Assembly (NCBI GenBank): GCA_030762935.1
Contig: CM060897.1
Span: 109,520,176-109,584,175 of the forward strand
Direction: 5' to 3'
Length of the DNA: 64,000 bases
Source: Hymenopus coronatus
Taxonomy: Eukaryota; Arthropoda; Insecta; Mantodea; Hymenopodidae
Shown here: positions 23,540 to 35,086 of the stretch, one piece after another
Layout: each line of letters starts with the position of its first letter
Numbering within the stretch: position 1 is the stretch's first letter
Made by a program: the position numbers and the translations under genes
Notes under the pieces: model-generated
The model's input: only the letters and a program-made list of their open reading frames with translations
What the model was told of the DNA's origin: nothing
The model's database searches: none

Positions 23540-24968
23540 GTATATTATTTTTATGATATATTAACTCAGGTAATTTAACTTCTTTAATATTCATTACCAT
23601 AGCTAGGGAACTCGTACCAATTTCCTTATGCAGAGTAAGAGCGGCCAAGACTGGCAATATCATGCGGCGCTACTTGCGCGAACAAAGGTCAACGTAGAGT
23701 GCAACTCATTACTGCAAAACAGCTATCACTATATAACACAGAATCACATCGGTAGGACGGAGGGCGTTCGAATAACATCTTTGTTCTGCTCAAAAGTGGG
23801 CAAAATTAATCTGTTTTACAACCATAGTAAGTTTTCTAGTAGAGCACTTATGCATGTACTTATTCAGAAATTGATGACAGTTCTAGTAAACAAACTGTCA
23901 AATGTCTAGTAACAGAACAGCTTCACAGAAACGTATTATTCATTGCAAATTTGTCCAGAAAGTTACCCACATTTATCACACTGTTACAGTCCAGAGGTAT
24001 GGATCTGAACTGAATCTGTGTGGCATATAGAAGAACTCTCAATACGGATGTACTAATTCAAGAGCATTCTACCTGAAATAAAGATGAAAATGAAAATAAT
24101 GCAGGGTTCAGTGTGATGTATCGCATACAAGCTGCACTTTTAGATCCCAACAAATACTATTTGCTTGGTGATACTGATACATCATGTGAAGATGAACACA
24201 CTTTTTCACATTACAAATCTTGTTTGTTGGAGCCTAGAATGAGGTTTTCATTTGAAAGGCTTCAGAAACACAAATAGTTTTCAGTATAAGTAAAGATGTA
24301 GTTTAATTCCTGCATTCGTTTATACGTGGTAAGAGTCTGAAGATATTTAAGAAATTACTTTTATTATTTGGATATTATTCTACATTCCATCAGTAAATAT
24401 TATAATTCGTGTAATAATTGCTTGGGTAATGTACATTTGCAAAGAAGAGAATCAGTCAGAGTCAGCTTATATAATTTGTATGCTGGACATAATGATCTGC
24501 TTTTATGAATATCTCATAAATCGTTTTTGTTCTCTGGAAAAAGTACTGTTTACTTGACAAGATATTTGTTTACTTCTTCCGCCTGCGTTTTTATCAATCA
24601 CTTGTTTTGATGCGGCGAGATGGTAGGTCGCAACCTAAAAACGAACCGCGAACGGTACGAACCTCCTAGCTCTGTTCATTATTTTCTAGATGGCCCTCGT
24701 AAATAAATCTCTTGGATACAGCATTAATAAACAAAACACAACACATGTCTTCCAGTCCTTTGGCAATCAGGGTTGCCACAGTTGCATCAGCTAGATGTAC
24801 TTAAGCAAAAGCAAACTTGTAAGTCGGATGGATTCAACTAGGGTATCGCACAGCTCTTGAAGGAAATAAAAAGTGTAAAAAATCTTTGATAGGCACAATT
24901 TGGACTGTGTTTTCGCCCTTTATTCTCAGGATTAGCTTAATGCGAATGAATAATGCATCAGTCGATCT

Positions 24969-24970
<2 letters not shown>
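23540..24970. other. No recognised feature
   Basis: AT-rich. A plus-strand patch near 24,110-24,280 reads MYRIQAALLDPNKYYLLG and SCEDEHTFSHYKSC without a start. I do not recognise it, and stops follow soon after. Confidence 0.3.
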
Positions 24971-24972
<2 letters not shown>

Positions 24973-25007
<35 letters not shown>

Positions 25008-25036
25008 CAAAGACAGAGAGAGAGAGCGAGAGAGAA
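24973..25036 (+). repeat. (GA)n microsatellite
   Basis: AGAG runs with a few interruptions (GCGACAAAGACAG). Open frames through it on both strands (RERERE, SLSLSL) are products of the repeat. Confidence 0.95.
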
Positions 25037-25394
25037 TAGCAAGTTGCGCTTCTCTGGTAAAAACTGTTGACGAGGTGATGCGCAAAGAACGAAAATCACG
25101 TTACCTTGTGGGTTGGCGCAGGAACTGCAACAGAGGGGAAAACGGAATTGCCTGCGTTGTTACAAATAGCGTTAAGTGAAATAGCTTCGGAGGAAAACCG
25201 GCTGGTAAATAGCATGGAAGACGGACCCTCGTTGTTTACTTAGGCGTCCACTGCATGGGTGTCCAAACTGAAGAGGAAAAGATGCCAAAAATGCTCGATA
25301 GAGGATAGTCAATCATTATAGATAACCGTTTCGTGAGGCTTTGAAATTTAGTTCTGCTTGACCAGTAGAAAGAAAAACTATTTAGATATTACTT

Positions 25395-25515
25395 TATCAT
25401 AAATAATATAACGAGAGCTCCAACTTTTATTAATAAATTCGGGAGCAACTAGTTGCGCGCGAATTTATTTAGAGAAAAGTTGTAGCTCGAGTTGTTTTAA
25501 TAACGCTATTTCGTG
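25395..25515. repeat. Imperfect palindrome about 120 bp
   Basis: Left arm GAGCTCCAACTTTTATTAAT then AAATTCG pairs with right arm CGAATTTATT then AGAAAAGTTGTAGCTC. The centre is GCAACTAGTTGC at 25,445-25,456, itself a perfect palindrome. It could be a small foldback element. No target duplication was identified. Confidence 0.65.
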
Positions 25516-25705
25516 AATAAAAATGATTAGCCTAAATGGACACGAAGAATAATATTCCTAACATTCCATTTGTTTTGACGTATAGTTGCACCGAAATCAC
25601 TGCACACTGATACTATTATGAGACGTACATTAGTTGAGAGTGAAAACAAATGGATGTGGGTGCGATAAATTTAGAAAAATCAATTGCTCGTGGGTGTGAG
25701 AAAAA

Positions 25706-26565
25706 GTCTGATGTGTTACATTCTAGTTCTTCTTCAAAATATTCTTCTTCTTTCTACACAATGCTAATCAAGATAAACATTAGCAGAATGTTCTTATTTC
25801 TTATTTCCTTATCAGTAGAAGGAAATTAAGAGAATGACTAGGCTAAAGTGATAGTCAAATATTTTAAAAGCTATCGTTATGTTATTGTCATTGCAAATCA
25901 CTTCTTTGCTTGGCTAGGAGTAGAGCAAAAGAAAAACGGATTCTTCCTGACTGATAAGTACTTTGGAATTGAAACCAATAACAAGGCATATCTCGGAAAT
26001 GATTACCTCCACAACAAAAAGGTACAAGACATAAATTGCGTATTTTGACGAGATCTACATTTTTTGTGCAGTAAGTTTTTGTCTATCTCTTACGGTTTAG
26101 GAGTTAAGAAAAAAATCGGCATATCCCATCCAGAGTAAAGAGGTCTTCAGAAGCTACTCTTAGAAAATTCATGATATACATTTTATTTGGGTGTAAATAG
26201 CTTTAATATACGGGATTACAATCAAAATCATTAGAACCATTTTTGAGAAAATCAAAATTTTTTAAATTGCTTGCACTTAAAGGGTAGTTGGGAGTGGGAG
26301 ATTTTCTTGAAAAAATCTTCATGTCATATCCTTAGAAGATACTGAATTTAAATACCAAGTTCGGTATTTATCGGAATTTTTGTTTTGAGCTATGCTGCTC
26401 ACAGACACACACAGACACAGACGTTTTTCTAAAAATGTGTGTGTTTTTTTTATTCAGGGGATCCTAAAACATATATTTCCAGTGAAATCTCGACAACGAA
26501 TTTTTGGGTGTATTATCTACAATACCTTCTCTATACACTATGTACATAGAACATGTAGAGAAAGT
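25706..26565 (+). mobile_element. Family H copy, full length, forward, A5 on both sides
   Basis: Starts GTCTGATGTGTTACATTC right after AAAAA (25,701-25,705) and ends CATGTAGAGAAAGT right before AAAAA (26,566-26,570). All internal blocks are present, with a short CACACAGACACAG microsatellite near 26,405. It is one of the cleanest copies for defining the ends. Confidence 0.9.
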
Positions 26566-26659
26566 AAAAACGATTAAAATGCAGAGATAATGAGTTCCGA
26601 TTGATTGGAATTTTACGCGCCAATGTACTGGATTAGCCACTTCCTACGACCACGTGTCA

Positions 26660-26815
26660 TGATCAAATTGGTCTAGATAATATAGATAAACATTACCAAT
26701 TATTACTTGGTTCTATTTAAGTAAATGGGAAATAAGGGAATACACTAGACGACAGTCAAAACTTGTAAAAGCAATCGCTCTGCGTTTGTTACGTTGAAAT
26801 TAGCTTTTCCCCCTG
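26660..26815 (+). mobile_element. Family H internal fragment, forward
   Basis: Matches the early part of the family (AGATAAACATTACC, AAATGGGAAATAAGGGAATA, then AAAAGCAATCGCTCTGCG). Both ends are missing. Confidence 0.6.
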
Positions 26816-26927
26816 CCACGCCGCACTGAAGCGTCATCACTGACACTTCCAACCCTGAAAGACCAACGGGGTGAAGGAAATATCTGAAGTATTTCTTCAC
26901 CTTACTTCACCTGATCTTACAAAAGAT

Positions 26928-27784
26928 TGTTCTCAGATACAACGTACACCGTAGATACAGAAGGTACACTCTACTCAAAATTTTGATACAAAGATTGCCG
27001 CGGAAATACATGTTTTGAGACACCTTGAATTCAAAAGCAGCATTTTTAGAAACATGTTCGTGTGTATGTCTATGGGCAGCATAGCTCACAAACGAAAACT
27101 TGCTTAAATTTCAAACTTGGCACATGCTTTAGCATCTTCCAAGGATGCAACACGAAGATTTTAAAGAAAATCGCCCCAGCCCCAACCTAACCTTTAGATG
27201 GAACATTTTTCGAACATTTTTATTTTCTAAAAAATCGCTCTAATGATTTTGATTAAAATACAATATGTTTACTATACTTTCATAACAAACCGAAATGTAT
27301 ATCTTGAATAGCCTCTGAAGACCTCTTCATTCTGGATGTATTCTATATAACTTTTGTGTAACTGGTAAACTGTAAGAGATAAAGAAAAATTTTCTACACA
27401 AAACATGTATATCTCGTTAAAACACACAATTTGTGTCATGTACATTTGTTTTAGAGTTAACCGTTTTCGAGATATTCCAGTTACTGCTTAAGGTACTTAA
27501 ACCTTTTTTCAAACTGAAAGTATTTTTCTTATCTTCCCCCTCTTTTGTACTTCTAGCAAGCTAAGAGAACTAAATTTCAGCTGTTTCACATAGCTAACGG
27601 TTTTAAAATATTTAACTATCGCTTTAGCCTGTGCATTCCCTTATTTCCCTTTTACTTACAAAGACGCACACAGTAAGACAGTTCTGGTAATTTTTAATAT
27701 GATATAGATAAAAGAATAATCTTTCATAAGAAAAGTTTGCTAGTGGTACAGCTGGAGGAAGTTATGTGAATGGAATACATCAGA
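26928..27784 (-). mobile_element. Family H copy, reverse
   Basis: The palindrome is decayed (TACAACGTACACCGTAGATACAG). The rest is collinear, ending TATGTGAATGGAATACATCAGA. The microsatellite is short (GTGTGTATGTC). Confidence 0.8.
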
Positions 27785-27789
27785 TATTT

Positions 27790-28120
27790 TCCTATTATTT
27801 TTATGTTATGCTCTTGTTTTTATTGTTGGTGTCTGTTTTCTTTTTTTTTTTGGTTATCAAATATATTAATGCCAAACTTCAATGTGACATTATAGAGTAA
27901 AACATGGACTATGGTATGTTATAATGTCACGACTAAGGTTGTGACTGAGGGAATAGCTAAGTTGGGATTTAGGATGGTAGAGCAATACCAAACGCTTGGC
28001 TTAACAATAACTACATAATAAAGAATTTGTGTTTATTTCCAATATACGGTTGTTTGGTTTACAAAAACAGGAGCCTCATAAGTTAAATACTGACAACATT
28101 ATTATGATTTGAGTTGGGTA
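27790..28120. other. No recognised feature
   Basis: AT-rich gap between a family H copy and the deleted mariner. Confidence 0.35.
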
Positions 28121-28121
28121 A

Positions 28122-28823
28122 TACGAGGTACGTCCAGAAAGTAAGTTCCGTTTGGTAATAAAATTAAATTGTGTACATATACAGAATAATTATTTATTGC
28201 ACAAAATTCTACAAATCTTAAACTACTTTTCCACATAACTGCAGAAATTTTGCAGGCATTTGTCATAGCGTGGCGCAAGTTTTTGTATACCTTCTTCATA
28301 GAAGTTTGCCGCCTGTGTCTTCAAAAAGTTGGAAACGTTTTCTTTCATCTCTTCGTCATTGTTGAAGTGTTGACCGCCAAGGAAAGACTTGAGATGTAAG
28401 AACAGATGAAAGTCGCTAGGAGCGAGGTCAGGGCTGTACGGAGGATGGTCAAACACGTCCCAGCCAAATCCCTGTAGGAGGTTTTTCGTCACATTTGCAG
28501 TGTGTGGTCGTGCGATGTCGTGAAGAAACATTCTTCGCATTTTGTCCGTAAACTTCGCAAATTTGCCGATAAATTTCAATTGGTTTCACTTTCCTAGCAT
28601 TCAGAAAATGAATCACAGATCTGATTTCACAAGCGGCGGGATTTTCAATCAACACCGACATTGTAAACAAGCACAACAAAGCGTATGTGGCTGACAGCGA
28701 TCTCAAAATGGCGCACGTTTCTTCCCCTTGATACAGAGCGTCTACCGCGCGTGTGCGGAACTGCGATTGCAGCGCTGCAGTGGAGATAAATTGAAACGGA
28801 ACTTACTTTCTGGACGTACCTCG
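28122..28823 (-). mobile_element. Internally deleted mariner (700 bp)
   Basis: Terminal inverted repeats of about 30 bp are nearly perfect: both ends read CGAGGTACGTCCAGAAAGTA and continue AGTTCCGTTT. TA precedes the left end; the base after the right end is mutated (TG). At 700 bp it is a little over half the length of a complete mariner. The transposase is on the minus strand. Confidence 0.9.
28223..28706 (-). pseudogene. mariner transposase pseudogene, core deleted
   Basis: Minus-strand frame 28,706-28,449 begins MSVLIENPAACEIRSVIHFL (after a short upstream extension), the N-terminal helix-turn-helix region of a mariner transposase. The frame at 28,579-28,223 gives MFLHDIARPHTANV, HPPYSPDLAPSDFHLF and the C-terminal RYDKCLQNFCSYVEK. 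The second and third catalytic Asp are there with 34 residues between them (D34D), but the segment with the first Asp is deleted, and the two blocks are in different frames. The protein cannot be catalytic. The sharpness of the ends suggests the copy was mobilised by another element's transposase. Confidence 0.85.
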
Positions 28824-28908
28824 TGTTACCTGGAGAGATGTGTCGAGTGAGTGGTCGAGTTCAGGAACGCCTCGCCGAAGGTGCCGGCTAGAATCACGTG
28901 CCAACCAG

Positions 28909-28990
28909 AGAGGGAGAGGGAGAGAGAAGGAGCGGGGAGGGGAGGGAGAGGGGGAGGGAGAGGGGAGGGAGAGAGGAGAGAGAGGGGTGA
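28909..28990 (+). repeat. Purine-rich (GGGAGA)n tract
   Basis: Irregular GGGAGAGGGA repeats. Overlapping open frames rich in Ser/Pro/Leu on the minus strand are products of the repeat. Confidence 0.9.
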
Positions 28991-29808
28991 AGTGCTTTGC
29001 AACATGGTGAGGTAGTACCAAATGTAGCCTGCCTCACCCTAATTTCGAATTGAAGCAGCCAATCAGCATAGCGCATTTTCATTGTTCCAGAACATCCCGT
29101 ATGGTGTGAGCAGGAGCAAAACTCTATGTTGCTCTATGCAACTCTACACGTAGACCTTGGGAAGCTGATGTCATTGTAATTTCTACAGAAAAGAGAGACC
29201 GCAGTTTTCCTGTTATTTGTCAATCTAACAAAGCTTCTGTACTTTAAGAAACTGTAAAATGAAATTGCAATTAAATTTCGAGCGTCCCGAATAAACTATT
29301 TTCAAAATTATAACAGTTACAGCATCGCCAATCACGCATGTGACAATATAAGGATGTCGATCTATCTGACCCTATGATGTATGAGTCCCAGGATATAAAA
29401 TGTTTAAGATTCATAAACATACTCTCCATTCTATGCAACTACTCCTAACTTCGCGGTTTATCTTGCAGATTCATTGTCAGAAGGAGTAGCCAGAACTGTT
29501 GCGTAACAAGGCAAGAGTGCGACAGGTGCGTGACCTAATTTTGACGTTGATTTGTGAAACCTTACGATATGCTGTAGGAAGCCCTGCACATGCCTAATCG
29601 CACCAATCAGCCACAGGCAGCGCATCCGAAAGCCCTTCCTAAGGTTACAGTTAAACTGACTTCTTCAAGCATTAGGAAGCTTTTATACTGCGGCAAACCA
29701 CTCAAGCCTGGAGCAGCCCTCTCAACTTAGCAGCGAATTCGGTGTCACTTTTATAATATTACTTTTGAATTATTGAATTTATTATATATATTTTATACAT
29801 ACGATAGC
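28991..29808. other. No recognised feature
   Basis: No frame, TIR or tRNA-like motif was recognised. Confidence 0.35.
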
Positions 29809-29809
29809 A

Positions 29810-30425
29810 TACGAGGGTCATCCCGAAAGTGATAGACGATTTGGCATAACTAAATAACAAAAATATTAACATACAACTATATTAATAAAGTTACAGTAAC
29901 TTACCCTATTTGTCAATGTAATCTCCATTATTTATTGTCACGTGGTACCAGTTTTTCAATGCCGATGTTATAATTTTCTATCACCAAAGAACACACAATA
30001 TGTTCGGCCAATCGAATTTTATAGGCAAATAACGCAAGTGTATAGTGATAATGTAATGAACGAGACTTAAGAGAGGAAATGGCGCATAATTTACGAGTAA
30101 TCAAGGAAGAACCAGTGCCCGACAAAGACCAGAGTGGAAGTTCATCAATCGTTATGAAAGAATTGAATGTAAATGTTGATGAAAGAGTTAAGTCACCATA
30201 CATGACTTTTTGGGTGGAAAATATTTCGCAGCCGGTGAAAACCTCATCTTAGCTCAGACCTTTATCGGTGGAAGAGTATAACATAGGCATTGAAATACCG
30301 GTATTGAGAATAAATACCTTCACAATAATAGCATTGCGGTGAGAAATAGAGTAATGTTGGTGTTCATATCTTTCGTTATTATTTAGTTATGTTAAAACTT
30401 CGTTACTTTCTGGACTACCCTCGTA
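29810..30425. mobile_element. Non-autonomous mariner derivative, copy 2, foldback type
   Basis: The body (29,812-30,423, 612 bp) starts CGAGGGTCATCCCGAAAGTG and ends, on the other strand, CGAGGGTAGTCCAGAAAGTA, with TA on both sides. The first ~190 bp and last ~190 bp are imperfect inverted copies of each other. Both can be read outward-in as the C-terminal coding end of a mariner transposase (minus strand YNIGIEKLVPRDNK; plus strand YNIGIEIPVLRINT). No catalytic core is present. Confidence 0.8.
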
Positions 30426-30474
30426 TGATAACATAGAATAACAAAATATACAATACAACATACAAAAGAAAAAA

Positions 30475-31847
30475 TCTGGTGTTGCATTCACATGACATTC
30501 CCTAGCTGTTCCGTAAATCAAAATATTCTAACTAAAGATTATTCTTTTATCTTCATCATACTAATCAAAAGAGACATAAACAGAAATGGTATTATGAACT
30601 GTTGTTTTTTCCAAGTAGAAGGTAAATAAGGGAATACACTAGGCTGAAACGATAGTCAAAATCTTTAAAAAGCCGATCGTTTTGTGAAATAATTGAAACT
30701 TGTTTTTCTTTGCTTCTCAGGAATAAAAAAAACAAGAGACGAAAAGCAGAATGGATTACATCTGAGAAAAACTCTTACAATTGTAACCAGTAACACGGAA
30801 TATCTCGGAAACAGTGAGATCTGCACTTTTATGCAGCAAGTTTTTGTGTATCTCTTATGGTTTACGAGTTATACAAAAGTCATCCAGAATGAAGAGGTCT
30901 TCAGAGGCTGTTTCCAGAAAATTCAGAATATACATTTCGTTAGTCATAAAAACTCTTACACAAATGGAATTTTGATCAAATCGTAAAAGCCATTTTTGAT
31001 AAAATCAAAATTTTCAAAACAATGTTCGGGAGGAGGGATTTTCCTGAAAATCTTCATGTCGCATCTTGAAAGATATTGTGACGTCATAGGGTTGGGGGAG
31101 TTTAGATGACGTCAACAGAAGAGCGAAGGAGTAGAAGGGGTAGAAGCGACTCGAAATGATTACAAACAACTTCTTCAAAACTACAACTTCAACATTTAAT
31201 ATCCTACATAACAACTGGACCTCCAGGCAAGCATGGCTACTACTTACAAAAGGGATTTGACTGTTACAGACTTACATTAAACGTTATGCCTGGCAGATGA
31301 CCGTAGTACTAACGTCCCGGGTTCGGTACTTCGTAGGTGTGGCCGACAAAGTTCCCACAGGCATAGCATCCACGTCTTGATGTTAACAAGAATCACTGCC
31401 CCTCTACTTTTATTTTACAGGGGTTTATATATTAAATGCTTATACCTACATGCAGGAAATTGCCTAGCCATTATGTGTCTTTTGATACGCCCACGGATAT
31501 CGTTAGTAAGCTTGGCAGGAAACGCGTCATCCAGTCAAACGCACCTCTGTGCTCTGTCATCTGATTGTACCATGGGATGTAATGGTTTTTAATTCTACTT
31601 GGCATAAGTATCTATAATGTGGCAATATTGAACTTAAGTACCAAGTTTGGTATTTAACAGATTTTTCGTTTCTAAATTATGCTGCCCACAGACACGCATA
31701 CGCACACACCTTTTTCTAAACATTTTTTTGGGGATTCAGCGGACCCTAAAACATGTAGTTCCGGTGAAATCTCGGTATCAAAATTAGGGTGGAATACAAT
31801 ATCTTTACTATGTACTATGTACACTGTACATGCGTGCTAGAGAGAGT
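30475..31847 (+). mobile_element. Family H copy, forward, split by a solo LTR
   Basis: Starts TCTGGTGTTGCATTCACATG after an A-run and ends CATGCGTGCTAGAGAGAGT. Family sequence breaks at AAAGATATTG (31,078) and resumes at AACTTAAGTACC (31,631). Confidence 0.85.
31073..31630. mobile_element. Probable solo LTR, 546 bp, with 6-bp duplication
   Basis: The insert (31,079-31,624) begins TG and ends CA, has no long inverted repeats, and is flanked by ATATTG at 31,073-31,078 and 31,625-31,630. Restoring the flanks gives normal family H sequence, so the borders are certain. The first eight bases are TGACGTCA, a perfect cAMP-response-type palindrome, and a second TGACGTCA lies at 31,107-31,114. A TTTATATATT motif is near 31,422. 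Orientation is undetermined. A small non-autonomous element of another class is possible, but TG...CA plus a short duplication fits an LTR best. Confidence 0.7.
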
Positions 31848-32085
31848 AATAATTATCATTATATTTGATTCAACAATATAACACTATAAAAGGATCCTAA
31901 CATAATTAAGTTTAGAGAAAATACCATTTCAAAACATTTCAAACTCTTTTAAACAACACTTAGATTTTAAAATGCTGGAGGCTTATAATTCTTATTACAG
32001 TAGTTTATGTGTATAATGAAATGCATCTGCTTTACCTTTTATAATAATGGGATTATAAGAAGTTTTAAACATGTGAGTAACTTAA

Positions 32086-32243
32086 TTTTTTACTTTGTGT
32101 GCCATCATATATTACGTAGAATAAGTATTGTATTCTTTCTATAAATGTCATATATGTCTATGATATACCAATTTTGGGGCATCCTGAACAAGAAACAGCA
32201 TTTTTAAAAGTTCCGCGCGCGTGTATATGAAAATAGAATAGCT
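32086..32243 (-). mobile_element. Family H fragment, reverse, palindrome end
   Basis: Diverged end sequence (TTTTTACTTTGTGTGCCATC, later CCAATTTTGGGGCATCC) reaching a short GCGCGCGTGTATATG microsatellite remnant. It abuts the next copy. Confidence 0.55.
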
Positions 32244-32248
32244 AAAAA

Positions 32249-33022
32249 GCTGACGTGTTACACTCACATGACTAACTCTACCATTCAACAAAATATTCAT
32301 ACAAAAACTTTCTAATCGAGATAGGCATTAGCAGAAGTGCTTTTTTATTACAAATTTTTCCGTAGGAGAATATACCACGCTAAAGCGATAGTCATATTCC
32401 TTAAGATCTGGTCAATATGTGCCTACTTTGAAATTAGATTCTCTTTGCATAGCCAGGAGAACAAAAGAAGATCATTTCATATTAAGAAAAGTATAATTAT
32501 AAAACATTAAAATCAATAACAAGAAATAACTCGCAAAGCATTAGCTCCAGAAAGAATGCATTTTCCATAAATTGTATGCTTTAACATGATATTTTTCTTT
32601 ATTACAAGATTTTGTCTATATATTACCAATTATATTATCCAGAATAAGCACGACTTCAAAGACTAGTACCAGTTCAATTCAAGGATCCATTTTATTTTTC
32701 ATAAAAATACTCAGACCTATGGTATTTTAATCAAAGTTGTTAGAGAAAATTTTGGAAAATAAAACTCTTCGAAAAATGTTCTATATGAAGGATAGTTAGA
32801 TGGGATGTTCTTGAATGTATTCGTGTCACATCCTTGGAAGATGATGAAATTAAATTCAAGTTGACATTTAAACGGTCTTTTGCTTTTCAGTTACACTGTA
32901 TACGCACAGACACGTACACACAGATTGGGACTTTAAATCATATATTTCCAGCAAAATCTCGTCAACGAATTTGTGTGTGGGATATAATACTTCTTTTATT
33001 TACTGTATGTTGTAGATAAAGT
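32249..33022 (+). mobile_element. Family H copy, forward, diverged
   Basis: Starts GCTGACGTGTTACACTCACATG after AAAAA and ends near GTAGATAAAGT. Several internal blocks are shortened, including the block after the microsatellite. Confidence 0.75.
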
Positions 33023-33158
33023 AGAAACAAGGGCCAAAGAAAAACTTAACTTAGTGTATAGGTTCAATATTCCCCAAAGACCTAATACAAATTGTTTCAG
33101 GAAAAACCTTCACTCCAAACTACCGTTTAAATTCAAAATATTCCTTATTCTTTAATTT

Positions 33159-33325
33159 TTACTTTCTCTAATACGCATGTGCATACAATGCGTATAGCTA
33201 GAGAATGTATTGTACTCCACCCAAAATTCTATGATGACTTTTTACCGGAAATATATTTTTTGAGGTCTCTTGTGTCCAAAAAAATTTTTTTTAGAGAAAG
33301 GTCCGTTGTGTGTCTGTGTTCTTCC
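33159..33325 (-). mobile_element. Family H fragment, reverse, palindrome end
   Basis: Begins ACTTTCTCTAATACGCATG and stops inside the microsatellite (TTGTGTGTCTGTG), where the pyrimidine-rich tract takes over. Confidence 0.7.
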
Positions 33326-33455
33326 TCCCTGCCTCTTTCCTTCCCTCATTACTTCACTTCCTTCCTCCTAACTATTCCGTCCGACCATCACTCCCTTTCT
33401 TTCTCTTTCTCTTTCTCTCTTTCTTTTTTTCTTGCTTGCTTGGTTTCTTCGTTCC
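33326..33455 (+). repeat. Pyrimidine-rich low-complexity tract
   Basis: CTTCC and TTTCTC repeats. It may have grown from the microsatellite of the adjacent family H fragment. Confidence 0.85.
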
Positions 33456-33544
33456 TTCCTTCCCGTATGTAGGACTTACACCTCCCAGGACTTTAAGCCA
33501 GCGTTTGGGGGTCAGAATGTTGAAAAACAGAGAGAGTAGCCAGG

Positions 33545-33795
33545 ATGAATGATCATCCCGATTCCTGGTGTGAAAGCGAGAAAGAGAATGATATGAAATG
33601 AAGGTGAAATAGATGAAAGAACAGAAGGTTATGAACAATTGGTAGAATGAATGGTGGGGAAACCGGTGAACCTGGAATAAAAGCTGCCCAGATACCACTT
33701 TGTCATCCACCACATGCGTTTCTCTGGGATCGAACCTGGACCGCCAAGGTGAGAGGCAAGCGGTATGACCATTGTCACGACATCGTCAATCCATG
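33545..33795 (-). mobile_element. SINE E (tRNA-headed), reverse
   Basis: On the minus strand, a tRNA-like head with box B GGTTCGATCCC (plus-strand 33,727-33,737) is followed by a body containing TTTATTCCAGGTTCACCGG and TTTCCCCACCATTCATTC. That body motif is shared with the elements at 45,090 and 61,746. Confidence 0.6.
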
Positions 33796-33944
33796 TTTAT
33801 TGGTTTAAATTCTTCAATACTTTGTCATCAGTTGTTTCTGCGGTGTAATGAAAAGTGTACGCAGTTTCAAAGCAGGATATAGAGAGGCGCTTTTATTATC
33901 GCTTTGGCCACCTGTATCAGCCTGATATCTAAACTAAATGGTAA

Positions 33945-34050
33945 TAAAACCGTTTTAATAAAAGTTTATCTCGATTAATATTAATGATGTATGAAAAATG
34001 AGCTCTTGCAGAAGTAATTTGTAACATATAGGTATATTAATAAATATCAA
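33945..34050 (-). mobile_element. Family H fragment, reverse
   Basis: Matches the near-terminal block (TTTATCTCGATTAATATTAA, then CTCTTGCAGAAGTAATTTG). Both ends are missing. Confidence 0.5.
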
Positions 34051-34163
34051 TAAATGATAGTACGTAGAGAGTCATGCGCATTTAGCAAAGCAGATTTCCT
34101 TTTTATAGTTCGCTACAAGGTGTGACCTCATTGGCTTGTTACCTTCCTCACTTTGTGACAAAA

Positions 34164-35086
34164 TGTGATGTGTTCCATGACTTTCTCCACACCTCTGTAA
34201 CAAACTCTTGTTAAAAACCTTTTTCTTATGCCTACTTCATGCTAATCGAGATAAACATTGGCAGAAACGCTTTCTTATAACTAGAAGGGAAATAATGGGA
34301 TACATCTGGCTAAAGTGCTACCTGGCCATCTTCTAAAAGATGGTTGCCGTGTGCATGAAATCCACTTTTGCATTTCCAGGAGTGGACAAATTCCCGTATG
34401 TGAAACGTTTTAAGTAGGTATTTTAAAACTGAAACCAATAAAAAGAAATATCTCAAAAAGCGTCAACTCCACGAAAAAAACGCATATGATGTAAATTGTG
34501 TGCTTTAATAAGATATGCATGTTTGATATTCTAAGGTTTTGTTATCTTTTACCGCGCAATATAGAATGGGACGCTGAGAACCACATTAGTTAAAGAATAG
34601 TCATAAATAAAACTCCATTTCTTTATCTCTTACGGTTCACTAGCTTTTCAAAATCCAGCAATATTCATCCAAATAAGGAGATTTTCATAAGCTATTTCCA
34701 GAAACTTCAACATACATTTTATTTTTATGTAAATATCGTTAATATACGGTATTTTAATCAAAATCATTAGAGCCATTTTTGAGAAAATCAAAATTTTCTA
34801 ACATTTTAGAAATGTTAGTTGAGTGGAGATATTTTCCTTAAAATCTTCGTGTAGTATCCTTGGAAGATGCTAAATTTAAATACTAAGTTTGGATTTTTAC
34901 GCACCTTCGTTTTTGAGTTATTGTTTTCACAGATACATGGGCATTCACTGTCGTTTTTCTAAAAATTCCTTCTTTGGATTCAAGGAGTCCCAAAACATGT
35001 ATTTTCGGCGTAATTTTGATAGCGAATTTTTGGTGCAATACAGTACCATTGCTATACACTATGTACATAGTACGTGTAGAGAAATT
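34164..35086 (+). mobile_element. Family H copy, forward, carrying a SINE A tail
   Basis: Starts TGTGATGTGTTCCATGAC and ends GTACGTGTAGAGAAATT followed by AAAAA. A 65-bp non-family insert lies at 34,548-34,612. Confidence 0.85.
34548..34612 (+). mobile_element. SINE A tail fragment inside family H
   Basis: GCGCAATATAGAATGGGACG, CTGAGAACCACATTAGTTAA and ATAAATAAAACTCC match the last third of SINE A at 19,900 and 45,820. It is a 5'-truncated insertion. Confidence 0.7.

Noticed and set aside
24834..25179. Open frames on both strands rich in Ser-Leu or Arg-Glu
   Set aside because: They are translations of the (GA)n microsatellite.
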